From an uncultured Rivibacter sp. (GTDB taxonomy: Bacteria; Pseudomonadota; Gammaproteobacteria; Burkholderiales; Burkholderiaceae), in contig CAMLLU010000147.1 in the NCBI GenBank assembly GCA_946480925.1, positions 1 through 5,286 of the forward strand: DNA of 5,286 nt, in the 5' to 3' direction. Below, in pieces: positions 1 to 5,286 of the stretch. Positions within the stretch are counted from its first letter, which is position 1. Every line of letters begins with the position of its first letter. A program made the position numbers and the translations under genes. A model generated the notes under the pieces. That model did no database searches. It had not been told where the DNA came from and saw only the letters and a list, made by a program, of their open reading frames with translations.

Positions 1-675
1 GGTTTGGGCCGGCGTGGCCCAGTCCGCGCTTCCCCAGCTTGCCGTGCCGAAGCTGCTGAAGGCGATGCTGGCTGTCGCACCAGTGGCTTGCAAGTCGGCG
101 GTGGAGATCGATGCCTGGGCCGCCGGCGCGGCTGCGACGCTGAACGTGAACGTGCGCCAGGTGTTGGCCGAGAGGTCGGCCCGGCCCGACACGATCGCGT
201 ACTTGGCGCTGTTGTCGGACCAGCGATTCTTCACCACCACCTGGAGTTCGGGCAGGCTGGACGCCACGACGGTGGAGCCCAAAGGCACGTCGCCCTGGCG
301 GAAGGCGTGGCCCACGGTGAAAGGCAGCGCGGTGCCGCCGTCGGGGCTCAACAAGCTCAGGTCCATGGTGGCCGGAGCCGGTGTGGGAGCAGGCGGTGGA
401 GAAGGGGACGTCGTCGGTGTGGGGGTTGGTGCGGGCGTCGGCGCGGGTGTCGGTGACGGCGTTGGCGCGGGTGTTGGCGACGGGTCCGGCGAAGGCGTGG
501 GTACTGGCGTCGGAGACGGCGTTACTCCGACCGGGGGCGGTGCTGGAGAGGGCTCGCCACCACCCCCTCCGCAGGCGCTGACGGCGGCCATGCACAGTGC
601 TACGGCCGACATGCGTGCCGCGAGCAGGCTCTTGCGCACGGAGAGTTCGTTCGGGGAGTCGATTTGCTGCGCCAT
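1..675 (-). CDS. Predicted lipoprotein with Pro/Thr linker and start of a beta-rich (RIFT-barrel-like) domain; C-terminus beyond the window
   Basis: The minus-strand frame stays open from the ATG at 675 to the left edge, giving 225 codons of a truncated gene. Residues 14-34 hold Arg/Lys then a hydrophobic run ending in lipobox V-S-A-C, with Cys35 as the predicted lipidated residue. Gly follows at +2, which by the E. coli Lol rule favours the outer membrane. Five Gly then lead into a Pro/Thr/Ser/Ala linker (about 42-102). From residue 104 the sequence becomes globular, with [15 protein letters not shown] (117-131) and [19 protein letters not shown] (146-164). This 'GxxFxxGDVP ... DxSxKxAIVSG' pattern recalls the N-terminal domain of PcRGLX/YetA-like proteins, from memory only. 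Start choice is uncertain: the ATG has only a poorly spaced AGGTG abutting it, and a GTG at 637-639 would give a tighter 23-residue signal peptide. It shares its plan with the upstream gene, from which it is separated by 111 bases. Enzymatic activity cannot be judged from the part seen. Confidence 0.8.
   Translation of the reverse strand, partial: MAQQIDSPNELSVRKSLLAARMSAVALCMAAVSACGGGGGEPSPAPPPVGVTPSPTPVPTPSPDPSPTPAPTPSPTPAPTPAPTPTPTTSPSPPPAPTPAPATMDLSLLSPDGGTALPFTVGHAFRQGDVPLGSTVVASSLPELQVVVKNRWSDNSAKYAIVSGRADLSANTWRTFTFSVAAAPAAQASISTADLQATGATASIAFSSFGTASWGSADWATPAQT
370..552 (-). repeat. Pro/Thr-rich linker-coding degenerate repeat (first copy)
   Basis: About 60 codons of short P-T, P-S and P-A units within the left lipoprotein. 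On the plus strand the same bases read as a GGNGTNGGNGCG-like tract. Such linkers are extended and are often O-glycosylated in surface proteins; here they would space the domain away from the lipid anchor. A similar tract in the same orientation lies at 1765-1959. Confidence 0.8.
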
Positions 676-786
676 CACCTGCACCGGTTTGGTCGAGGCA
701 GGGCCGACACGGACCCTGCCCTGAGGGGATTCGGCCGGGGCTGCGTGCCCCGGCATGCCAAGAGATTTGGAAGAGCGCCCGGCTGC
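676..786. other. Intergenic region with two GC-rich hairpins
   Basis: Two inverted repeats lie between the two lipoprotein genes. One has 7-bp arms GGCAGGG (697-703) and CCCTGCC (714-720) around a 10-base loop. The other has 7-bp arms GCCGGGG (734-740) and CCCCGGC (748-754) around a 7-base loop. Neither is followed by a T run on the minus strand, so they are not typical intrinsic terminators. They may protect the 3' end of the upstream message or attenuate read-through into the downstream gene. No separate promoter for the downstream gene was recognised. Confidence 0.45.
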
Positions 787-2073
787 TTACTTCGCCAGAC
801 GGAACACCCAGGCGTTCTGGTCGATGCTGTTGATCAGCGCGAACACCTTGTACTGCGGGATGTATTCGAAACGTCCGAACGTGCCCTGGCTGGGCGCGGC
901 GGCCGTCGGGCCCGTGTTGGTCGCCGCTTGCGTCCACGCGCCGGTGTCCATGTTCAGCGCATAGACGTTGGTGCCACCGTGCCAGGCGACCACGCGGTCG
1001 GCCACCGGGTCATAGGCGACGCCGGGCGACTGCTGGCTCGTCACCAGCGAGGGCGCGCCGCTCGTCTGCATCGTGGTCATGGTGCCGGTGGCCAGGTCGA
1101 CGACCTGCACGCCGTTGCCGATCATCACGAACTTGCGGCGCTTGGTGTCCAGCGTGGCCGACAGGTGGTAGTCCACCGACTGCGAGCTGGTGTTGAGCTT
1201 GGTGTAGCGGTTGTTCTCGACCGAGTAGGAATAGAAGTTTTCCGTGTCCTTGACGTACACGAGCTTCGTGACCGCGTCGTACACCGCCATCGTTCCGTAC
1301 AGCGACGTGGGGGCCTCTGTGGTGTGCAACTGCCATTTCTGGCTGCCGAAATCGTAGGTCCAGGTGTCCTGGCCTCCCGAACCGCAGGGCGCCAGAGAAC
1401 CGTTGGTGGCGAAGAAGCGGTCGAGGTGCGCGACGTAGGCCAGACCGTCGTAGGTATGGCGCGAGGTGGGAGTGTTGTCGGGCAGCGACGGGGTGCAGGT
1501 GGCATTGGACGTCTGCGGGCTGGGCTCGACGATGCGCTTGATGCTCATGGTCGGCAGGTCGAGGGCGTAGACCTCGTTGCCCCAGTAGTCCGAGTGGCCC
1601 CCGCCCCACACCAGCAGGCGGCTGCGAGAGGTGTCCACCGTGCCGCCGTTCCACGCCTCCACGAGGTAGGGCGCGTAGCCTTGCTGCGGCGGGTTGGGCA
1701 GCACCGAGCGGATCTTGGTGTTGGGCAGCTCCATCCACTGGCCCGCTGGCAGGTTGGCGATGGACGCGGGAGCAGGCGCCGACGTTGGCGTAGGCGCGGG
1801 AGTCGGGGTCGGCGTCGGAGCCGACGTGGGCACCGTGGTGGGGGTCGGAGAGGGGGACGGAGCCGCCGTGGGACTGGGCGTAGGCGCCGATGTGGGGGTG
1901 GGCGCCGGCGTAGGCGTCGGTGCCGGGGTTGCTGCCGGCGTGGGAACAGGCGTGGGAGTGGTGCCGCCGAGGGCTTCCTTTTCCGCCGTGTCGCCGCCAG
2001 CACCGCCACAAGCGGCCAGGGAGGCAACGGCCGCACTCAGCAGCGTTGCCAGCATCAAACGGTTCTTGCGCAT
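787..2073 (-). CDS. Predicted lipoprotein with Pro/Thr linker and kelch-like six-repeat beta-propeller
   Basis: 428 residues from the ATG at 2073. That start is preferred over a TTG at 2085 because a GGA ribosome-binding element sits 7 bases upstream and the signal peptide is then ideal: MRKNR, a hydrophobic stretch, and lipobox L-A-A-C with Cys22. Gly at +2 favours the outer membrane. Residues 38-103 form a Pro/Thr/Ser/Ala linker. Residues 112-428 contain about six repeats of the form 'Y/D-x-R-x-(V/F)-(W/A)-GG ... VYALDL-x-T-x-x-W', near 141-178, 204-249, 258-293, 301-336, 348-383 and 398-427; [17 protein letters not shown] (157-173) is the clearest. This is the blade pattern of kelch/galactose-oxidase-type propellers. 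Cys193 and Cys230 could form a disulfide. No copper or catalytic site was recognised, so a binding or structural role at the cell surface is safer than an oxidase call. Ligand unknown. Confidence 0.87.
   Translation of the reverse strand: MRKNRLMLATLLSAAVASLAACGGAGGDTAEKEALGGTTPTPVPTPAATPAPTPTPAPTPTSAPTPSPTAAPSPSPTPTTVPTSAPTPTPTPAPTPTSAPAPASIANLPAGQWMELPNTKIRSVLPNPPQQGYAPYLVEAWNGGTVDTSRSRLLVWGGGHSDYWGNEVYALDLPTMSIKRIVEPSPQTSNATCTPSLPDNTPTSRHTYDGLAYVAHLDRFFATNGSLAPCGSGGQDTWTYDFGSQKWQLHTTEAPTSLYGTMAVYDAVTKLVYVKDTENFYSYSVENNRYTKLNTSSQSVDYHLSATLDTKRRKFVMIGNGVQVVDLATGTMTTMQTSGAPSLVTSQQSPGVAYDPVADRVVAWHGGTNVYALNMDTGAWTQAATNTGPTAAAPSQGTFGRFEYIPQYKVFALINSIDQNAWVFRLAK
1765..1959 (-). repeat. Pro/Thr-rich linker-coding degenerate repeat (second copy)
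   Basis: About 65 codons of P-T, P-A and P-S units joining the lipid anchor of the propeller protein to its first blade. The composition and codon pattern (plus strand GGNGTNGGNGCN) closely resemble those of the tract at 370-552, in the same orientation and about 1.4 kb away. The unit is not exact, so this is low-complexity coding sequence and not a perfect tandem array. Confidence 0.8.
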
Positions 2074-2080
2074 CTTTTTG

Positions 2081-2100
2081 TCCAACGGTTTTTAGTTGGA
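2081..2100 (-). promoter_or_regulatory. Ribosome binding site of the propeller lipoprotein inside a small hairpin
   Basis: In the minus-strand message a 6-base arm UCCAAC is followed by an 8-base loop (UAAAAACC) and the perfectly complementary arm GUUGGA. The second arm contains the GGA element (2081-2083) that lies 7 bases before the ATG at 2073. The spacing decides the ATG over the TTG at 2085, whose codon would itself overlap this element. Folding would hide the ribosome binding site, so the hairpin may lower or condition translation. The stem is short with two A-U and four G-C or C-G pairs, so stability is modest. Confidence 0.45.
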
Positions 2101-2324
2101 GTGGTGTGGAGCTTGATTGCGCGTGGCAACTGCTCCCTCCGCGCGGCCTGAATCATCAGGGCACGGGCTCGCCAATTTGTAACCGTCGGTCCTCCATCCC
2201 TGTAACCCGCTACAAGTTGTTGCAAATGCGGGTGTGCATTGTTCTCGTTTACCAGGACTTGCCGATCGGCGGGCACTTCATGTGCTCCTCGACCGGAAGC
2301 TGGGCACTGTAGCGGCGCTTTATG
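2101..2324. other. Intergenic leader region upstream of the lipoprotein genes; repeated TGTAACC element
   Basis: No credible gene is present. TGTAACC occurs at 2178-2184 and again at 2201-2207, 23 bases start to start, and TTGTA (2177-2181) is inverted by TACAA (2211-2215). A short dyad AATGC/GCATT (2225-2229, 2236-2240) and the palindrome GCCGATCGGC (2261-2270) also occur. On the minus strand TTGCCA resembles a -35 element but no matching -10 is seen at 16-18 bases, and no sigma-54 GG-N10-GC pair was found. The lipoprotein promoter probably lies here but cannot be placed. Confidence 0.35.
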
Positions 2325-2363
2325 AAAAAAGAGCCATCACGGGAGCCGGCGTCAGGTGCCGGC
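2325..2363 (-). terminator. Weak possible intrinsic terminator after the decarboxylase
   Basis: Downstream of the decarboxylase stop, arms GCCGGC (2358-2363) and GCCGGC (2345-2350) can pair around a 7-base loop. A run of six T on the minus strand lies at 2325-2330. About 14 bases separate stem and T run, which is longer than in a standard Rho-independent terminator, and each arm is itself palindromic. It may be partial or Rho-assisted, leaving read-through to the lipoprotein genes possible. Confidence 0.3.
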
Positions 2364-2378
2364 CGATTCAACCAACCC

Positions 2379-3599
2379 TCAGACCAGTACTTCGACTGCC
2401 GCAGGGTGGCTGAGAAAACGCGAAGGGCTGGCCGTCAGGCCGTAGGCCCCTGACTGGAAGATCACGGCCAGATCCCCGGGCTGCGCAACCGGCAGTTCCA
2501 TGCGGTCTGCCAGCAGGTCGAGCGGCGTGCACAGGGGGCCGACGATGGACGCCTGTTCACGTTCCCCGGAGCCTGCCTTGTTGCCGATCTCGGCCGGGTA
2601 GTTCTTGCGGATCACCTGGCCGAAGTTGCCCGAGGCCGCGAGGTGGTGATGCAGGCCGCCGTCGGTGAGCAGGAACACTTCGCCGCGGGAAACCTTGCGG
2701 TCGACCACGCGGCACACGTACAGGCCGGCTTCGCCGACCAGGTAGCGCCCCAGTTCGATGACGAGTTCTGCGCCGGGCAGGCGGTCCTTGGCGGATTCGA
2801 CGATGCCGCGCAAGTGCGTACCGATGGGGGCGAGATCCAGCGGCTGCTCGCCGGGGAAGTAAGGAATGCCGAAGCCGCCGCCGAGGTTGAGCACCTTCAC
2901 GGGCCCGGGCGCGTGGGCGGCCAGCCGCACCGCCATGTCGAATGCCTTGGTCTGCGCCTCGCAGATGGCCTCGGCCTTCAGGTTCTGCGAGCCGGAAAAG
3001 ATGTGGAAGCCTTCGAACGCCAGCCCTAGCCGGCCGATCGCGGCCAGCGCCTGCGGCACCTGCTCGGCGTCGATGCCGAACTGCTTGGGCCCGCCGCCCA
3101 TCTTCATGCCCGAGGACTTGAGTTCGAAGTCCGGATTCACGCGCACCGCCACACGGGCCGGCAGCCCCAGGCGCTGGGAGACGGCTGCCAGCACCGGCAG
3201 TTCGCGCATCGATTCCACGTTGACGAGGATGCCTGCGGCGACGGCCTGTTCGAGCTCGGTGTCGGACTTGGCCGGGCCGGCGAAGCTGATCTCGTGCGGG
3301 TCCATGCCGGCGTCGAGCGCCACGCGCAATTCGCCGCCGGAGGCCACGTCGATGCCATCCACCAGGCCCGCCATGTGGCACACCACGGCCGGCATCGGGT
3401 TGGCCTTCATCGCGTAGTGCAGGCTGATTTCAGCCGGCAGTGCGGCACGCAGCTCTTCCACCCGCTGGGTCAGCAGGCGGCGGTCGTAGGCGTAGAAGGG
3501 CGTCTGGCCCACACGTGCGGCCAGGCGCGACAAGGGTATGCCGCCGACCGACAGCTCGCCATCGATGAGCGGGAAACGTCCGATCGCTGCGTGCTTCAT
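2379..3599 (-). CDS. Pyridoxal-dependent decarboxylase, exosortase A system-associated (TIGR03099 type)
   Basis: 406 residues, the full length expected of a fold-type III (alanine-racemase fold) decarboxylase related to diaminopimelate and ornithine decarboxylases. The N-terminal TIM barrel carries HYAMKANP with PLP-binding Lys65, FHIFSGSQ (198-205), the phosphate-binding loop GGGFG (240-244) and ELGRY (282-286). The C-terminal beta domain carries GPLCTPLD (354-361), with Cys357 as the expected cross-dimer active-site cysteine, and FQSGAYG (381-387) with the conserved Tyr386. Stretches such as MKMGGGPKQFGID and DGGLHHHLAASGNFGQVIR match the family tied to XrtA/PEP-CTERM exopolysaccharide loci, by recall. 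The ATG overlaps the ligase stop in ATGA (3596-3599), so the two are translationally coupled; a GAGGG element 9 bases upstream supports the start. It probably releases CO2 from an amino acid, free or carrier-bound, in the cytoplasm. Substrate is unknown; the residues after Cys357 and the Phe at 201 differ from diaminopimelate decarboxylase, so lysine synthesis is unlikely. Confidence 0.93.
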   Translation of the reverse strand: MKHAAIGRFPLIDGELSVGGIPLSRLAARVGQTPFYAYDRRLLTQRVEELRAALPAEISLHYAMKANPMPAVVCHMAGLVDGIDVASGGELRVALDAGMDPHEISFAGPAKSDTELEQAVAAGILVNVESMRELPVLAAVSQRLGLPARVAVRVNPDFELKSSGMKMGGGPKQFGIDAEQVPQALAAIGRLGLAFEGFHIFSGSQNLKAEAICEAQTKAFDMAVRLAAHAPGPVKVLNLGGGFGIPYFPGEQPLDLAPIGTHLRGIVESAKDRLPGAELVIELGRYLVGEAGLYVCRVVDRKVSRGEVFLLTDGGLHHHLAASGNFGQVIRKNYPAEIGNKAGSGEREQASIVGPLCTPLDLLADRMELPVAQPGDLAVIFQSGAYGLTASPSRFLSHPAAVEVLV

Positions 3600-5191
3600 G
3601 CCGGCTGGCCCTCGGCGGCAAGCCGGTACTCGGTGGCGAGCAGCTTGCGGTCGATCTTGCCGTTGGCGTTGCGTGGCAGCGGGCCGTCACGTTGCTCGAT
3701 GTGCTGCGGCACCATGTAGGCCGGCATCTTCTGGCGGCACTGGGCCTGCAGCGCGGCGAGGTCGAAGCTCTCGGTGTCTCGCGCCGTCACGACCACCACG
3801 ACCGCTTCGCCGAGCGTGGCATGCGGCACGCCGAAGGCAGCGCACTCGCCGACCAGCTGTGTGGCGTAGAGGATCTCTTCGACCTCGTTGGGGCTGATGC
3901 GGTAGCCGGAGGACTTGATCATCTCGTCCTTGCGGCCGATGAAGTACAGGTAGCCTTCGGCGTCCTTGCGCACCGTGTCGCCTGAAAACACCGCGATCTC
4001 CGGCAACACCAGCCCGCCTTCGCGGCCCGCCAGCGGCTTGAAGCGCTCGGCGGTCTTCTCGGGGTCGTTCCAGTAGCCCTGCGCAACCAGTGCGCCACGC
4101 TGTACGAGTTCGCCCGGCTCGTCGGGGTCGCAGGGCGTGCCGTCCGGGCGCAGCACCAGGATCTCGCTGTTGGGAATGGCCCGGCCGATGGAGTCTGGCC
4201 GGCGGTCGGCTTCTTCGGGCGGCAGGTAGGTCGCCCGGAAGGCTTCCGTGAGGCCGTACATCAGGTAGGGCTTGGCCGCGGGCAGCAGCGCGCGCAGGCT
4301 CTTCAGCGTTTCGAGTGGCATGCGCCCGCCGGTGTTGGCGAAATAGCGCAGGTTCTGCGCGGCGGCCTCGGGCCAGCTCACCTGCGTGAGCTGGATCCAC
4401 AGCGGTGGCACGGCGGTGAGGCCGGTCACGTGGTGGGCGGCGCAGGCCTTCACCACGTCCTTGGGCAGAAGGTAGTTGAGCAGCACGACGCTGGCACCGG
4501 CGTGAAAGGCCGTGGTGAGCTGGCTGAAGCCCGCGTCGAACGACAACGGCAGTGCGGCCAGCAGCACGTCGCTTTCGTGGTTCTCGAGGTAGCTCGCCAC
4601 GCTCTTGGCGCCGGCCACCATGTTGCGGTGGGACAGCACCACGCCCTTGGGTTTGCCGGTGCTGCCGGAGGTGTAGAGGATGCCGACCGTGTCGGTATCG
4701 ATGACGCGGTGGCTGGCGCGCTGAGGCGCGTCCAGCAGCTCGGCCCAGCGGTGGGTGGGGATGCCATTGACCGGCGTGGGCTGCCCGGCGCCGGTGACCA
4801 CCACGTGCCGCAGCTCAGGGCAGCCGCCCAGCGCCTGGGCCAGGGGCTGAAGGCGCTCCGGCGAGGTGACGAGCACGCGCACGCCGCAGTCGCGCAGGAT
4901 GTAGGCCACCTGATCGGCCTTGAGCAGCGGGTTGATCGGCACGAACACCGCGCCGTGCGCCGGTGCGCCGAACGAGGCGACCACGGTTTCACGGCGTTTG
5001 TCGAGGTAGATCGCGACGCGCTCGCCGCGGCTCACGCCCAGCGCCGCCAGACCGGAGGCGAAGCCTTCGATCTGCGTGGCGAGCTCGGCGTAGGTGATGG
5101 CGGTCCCATCGTCGTGCAGCGCCACCGCGGCGGGTGAGCGGTGTGCCGAGACCAGGGGAAGTTCGTGCAGAAGAGTGGCTTCGTGCCTCAT
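3596..5191 (-). CDS. AMP-forming acyl-CoA ligase, exosortase A system-associated (TIGR03098 type)
   Basis: 531 residues, full length for an ANL-superfamily adenylating enzyme, which activates a carboxylic acid as acyl-AMP and transfers it to CoA or a carrier-protein phosphopantetheine. Motifs in order: ATP loop YTSGSTGKPKG (173-183), YGLTE (312-316), SGDTVRKD with ribose-binding Asp405, the hinge region GRKDEMIKSSGYRIS (419-433), and NGKIDRK (510-516) with catalytic Lys512. All key residues are intact. Segments such as RVAIYLDKR, VFVPINPLLKADQ, PLSFDAGFSQLTTAF and YLPPEEADRRPDSIG match the ligase family found with XrtA/PEP-CTERM loci, by recall. The ATG at 5191 places LLHEL at the start of the usual family alignment; its ribosome site is weak (GGA 7 bases upstream). 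It is co-translated with the decarboxylase through the ATGA overlap. The acid substrate is unknown and cannot be read from the binding pocket by eye. Confidence 0.94.
   Translation of the reverse strand: MRHEATLLHELPLVSAHRSPAAVALHDDGTAITYAELATQIEGFASGLAALGVSRGERVAIYLDKRRETVVASFGAPAHGAVFVPINPLLKADQVAYILRDCGVRVLVTSPERLQPLAQALGGCPELRHVVVTGAGQPTPVNGIPTHRWAELLDAPQRASHRVIDTDTVGILYTSGSTGKPKGVVLSHRNMVAGAKSVASYLENHESDVLLAALPLSFDAGFSQLTTAFHAGASVVLLNYLLPKDVVKACAAHHVTGLTAVPPLWIQLTQVSWPEAAAQNLRYFANTGGRMPLETLKSLRALLPAAKPYLMYGLTEAFRATYLPPEEADRRPDSIGRAIPNSEILVLRPDGTPCDPDEPGELVQRGALVAQGYWNDPEKTAERFKPLAGREGGLVLPEIAVFSGDTVRKDAEGYLYFIGRKDEMIKSSGYRISPNEVEEILYATQLVGECAAFGVPHATLGEAVVVVVTARDTESFDLAALQAQCRQKMPAYMVPQHIEQRDGPLPRNANGKIDRKLLATEYRLAAEGQPA
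3609..3613 (-). promoter_or_regulatory. Ribosome binding site of the decarboxylase, inside the ligase gene
   Basis: GAGGG on the minus strand lies 9 bases before the ATG at 3599, within the last codons of the ligase. It supports re-initiation at the ATGA overlap and the chosen decarboxylase start. Confidence 0.6.
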
Positions 5192-5286
5192 GCATCGATC
5201 CGATCGCGAAAGTGGGACGACCCGCCTGTATGGCGCGCAGGCGCAGGGCGGGCAGGGTGCAAGACTGCAGACGCGCCGGATGCTAC
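5192..5286 (-). other. Upstream leader of the ligase, possibly the 3' end of another gene
   Basis: No clear promoter is visible. One minus-strand frame is open from the right edge to a TGA at 5188-5190, which would overlap the ligase ATG as ATGA, the same junction type as between ligase and decarboxylase. Its 32 codons (tail ...SSHFRDRIDA) are low in complexity and have markedly fewer G/C third positions than the genes here, so coding is doubtful. Another frame has a TAG at 5283-5285, an alternative end for an upstream gene. Confidence 0.3.

Noticed and set aside
370..552. CRISPR-like or tandem non-coding repeat array
   Set aside because: Units are short, degenerate and in frame with a coding linker; there are no spacers of constant length.
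14..724. Plus-strand Gly/Val-rich open frame resembling a silk-like or PE-PGRS protein
   Set aside because: It is the antisense of the Pro/Thr linker of the minus-strand lipoprotein, which has a signal peptide, lipobox and globular domain.
787..2073. Galactose oxidase enzyme
   Set aside because: Only the propeller blade pattern is seen; no copper ligands or Tyr-Cys cofactor residues could be identified.
664..2151. Plus-strand 495-codon open frame, very rich in Arg and Gly
   Set aside because: It lies antisense to the propeller gene, is low in complexity at its end and has no domain pattern; high GC keeps the frame open.
2055..2276. Minus-strand 73-codon frame in the intergenic region
   Set aside because: GTG start, no recognisable motif, runs into the lipoprotein signal peptide region in another frame; likely chance.
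2101..2324. Sigma-54 promoter such as those reported for PEP-CTERM genes
   Set aside because: No GG and GC pair with the required 10-base separation was found near TTTGCA or elsewhere in the leader.
2379..3599. Diaminopimelate decarboxylase (lysA)
   Set aside because: Fold and PLP residues agree, but the HxGS and post-cysteine motifs differ and the coupled ligase points to the exosortase-associated family.
4430..5137. Plus-strand 235-codon Ala/Gly/Val/His-rich frame
   Set aside because: Antisense shadow of the acyl-CoA ligase, whose motifs are complete.

Overview
The window is GC-rich DNA carrying four genes, all on the minus strand, so the reading order runs from high to low coordinates. 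Protein similarity recalled from family knowledge, the very GC-rich third codon positions and the gene content point to a betaproteobacterium, probably Burkholderiales (Comamonadaceae or the Rubrivivax/Leptothrix group). That assignment is inference.

Right half (2379-5191): a translationally coupled pair. An AMP-forming acyl-CoA ligase (3596-5191) overlaps a fold-type III PLP-dependent decarboxylase (2379-3599) by four bases in an ATGA junction. Both match, almost end to end, the versions found with exosortase A (XrtA/PEP-CTERM) exopolysaccharide loci: ligase family TIGR03098 and decarboxylase family TIGR03099. Such loci commonly also carry an acyl carrier protein, hydrolases and the exosortase, which would lie beyond the right edge. 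The reaction made by the pair is not settled. A plausible scheme is that the ligase activates an acid or amino acid, perhaps onto a carrier protein, and the decarboxylase turns it into an amine.

Middle (2074-2378): an intergenic stretch of about 300 bases with a weak possible terminator for the decarboxylase, a repeated TGTAACC element, and a small hairpin covering the ribosome binding site of the next gene. No convincing promoter was found.

Left half (1-2073): two tandem predicted lipoproteins of the same plan: signal peptide with lipobox, Gly-rich start, a long Pro/Thr/Ser/Ala linker, then a globular domain. The first (787-2073) ends in a six-repeat kelch-like beta-propeller. The second (1-675, cut by the left edge) begins a beta-rich domain that resembles the N-terminal domain of rhamnogalacturonan-lyase-like (PcRGLX/YetA-like) proteins. 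They look like surface proteins that reach through a capsule or polymer layer on stalks. Their place next to an exopolysaccharide/exosortase gene pair suggests, but does not prove, a link with that matrix.
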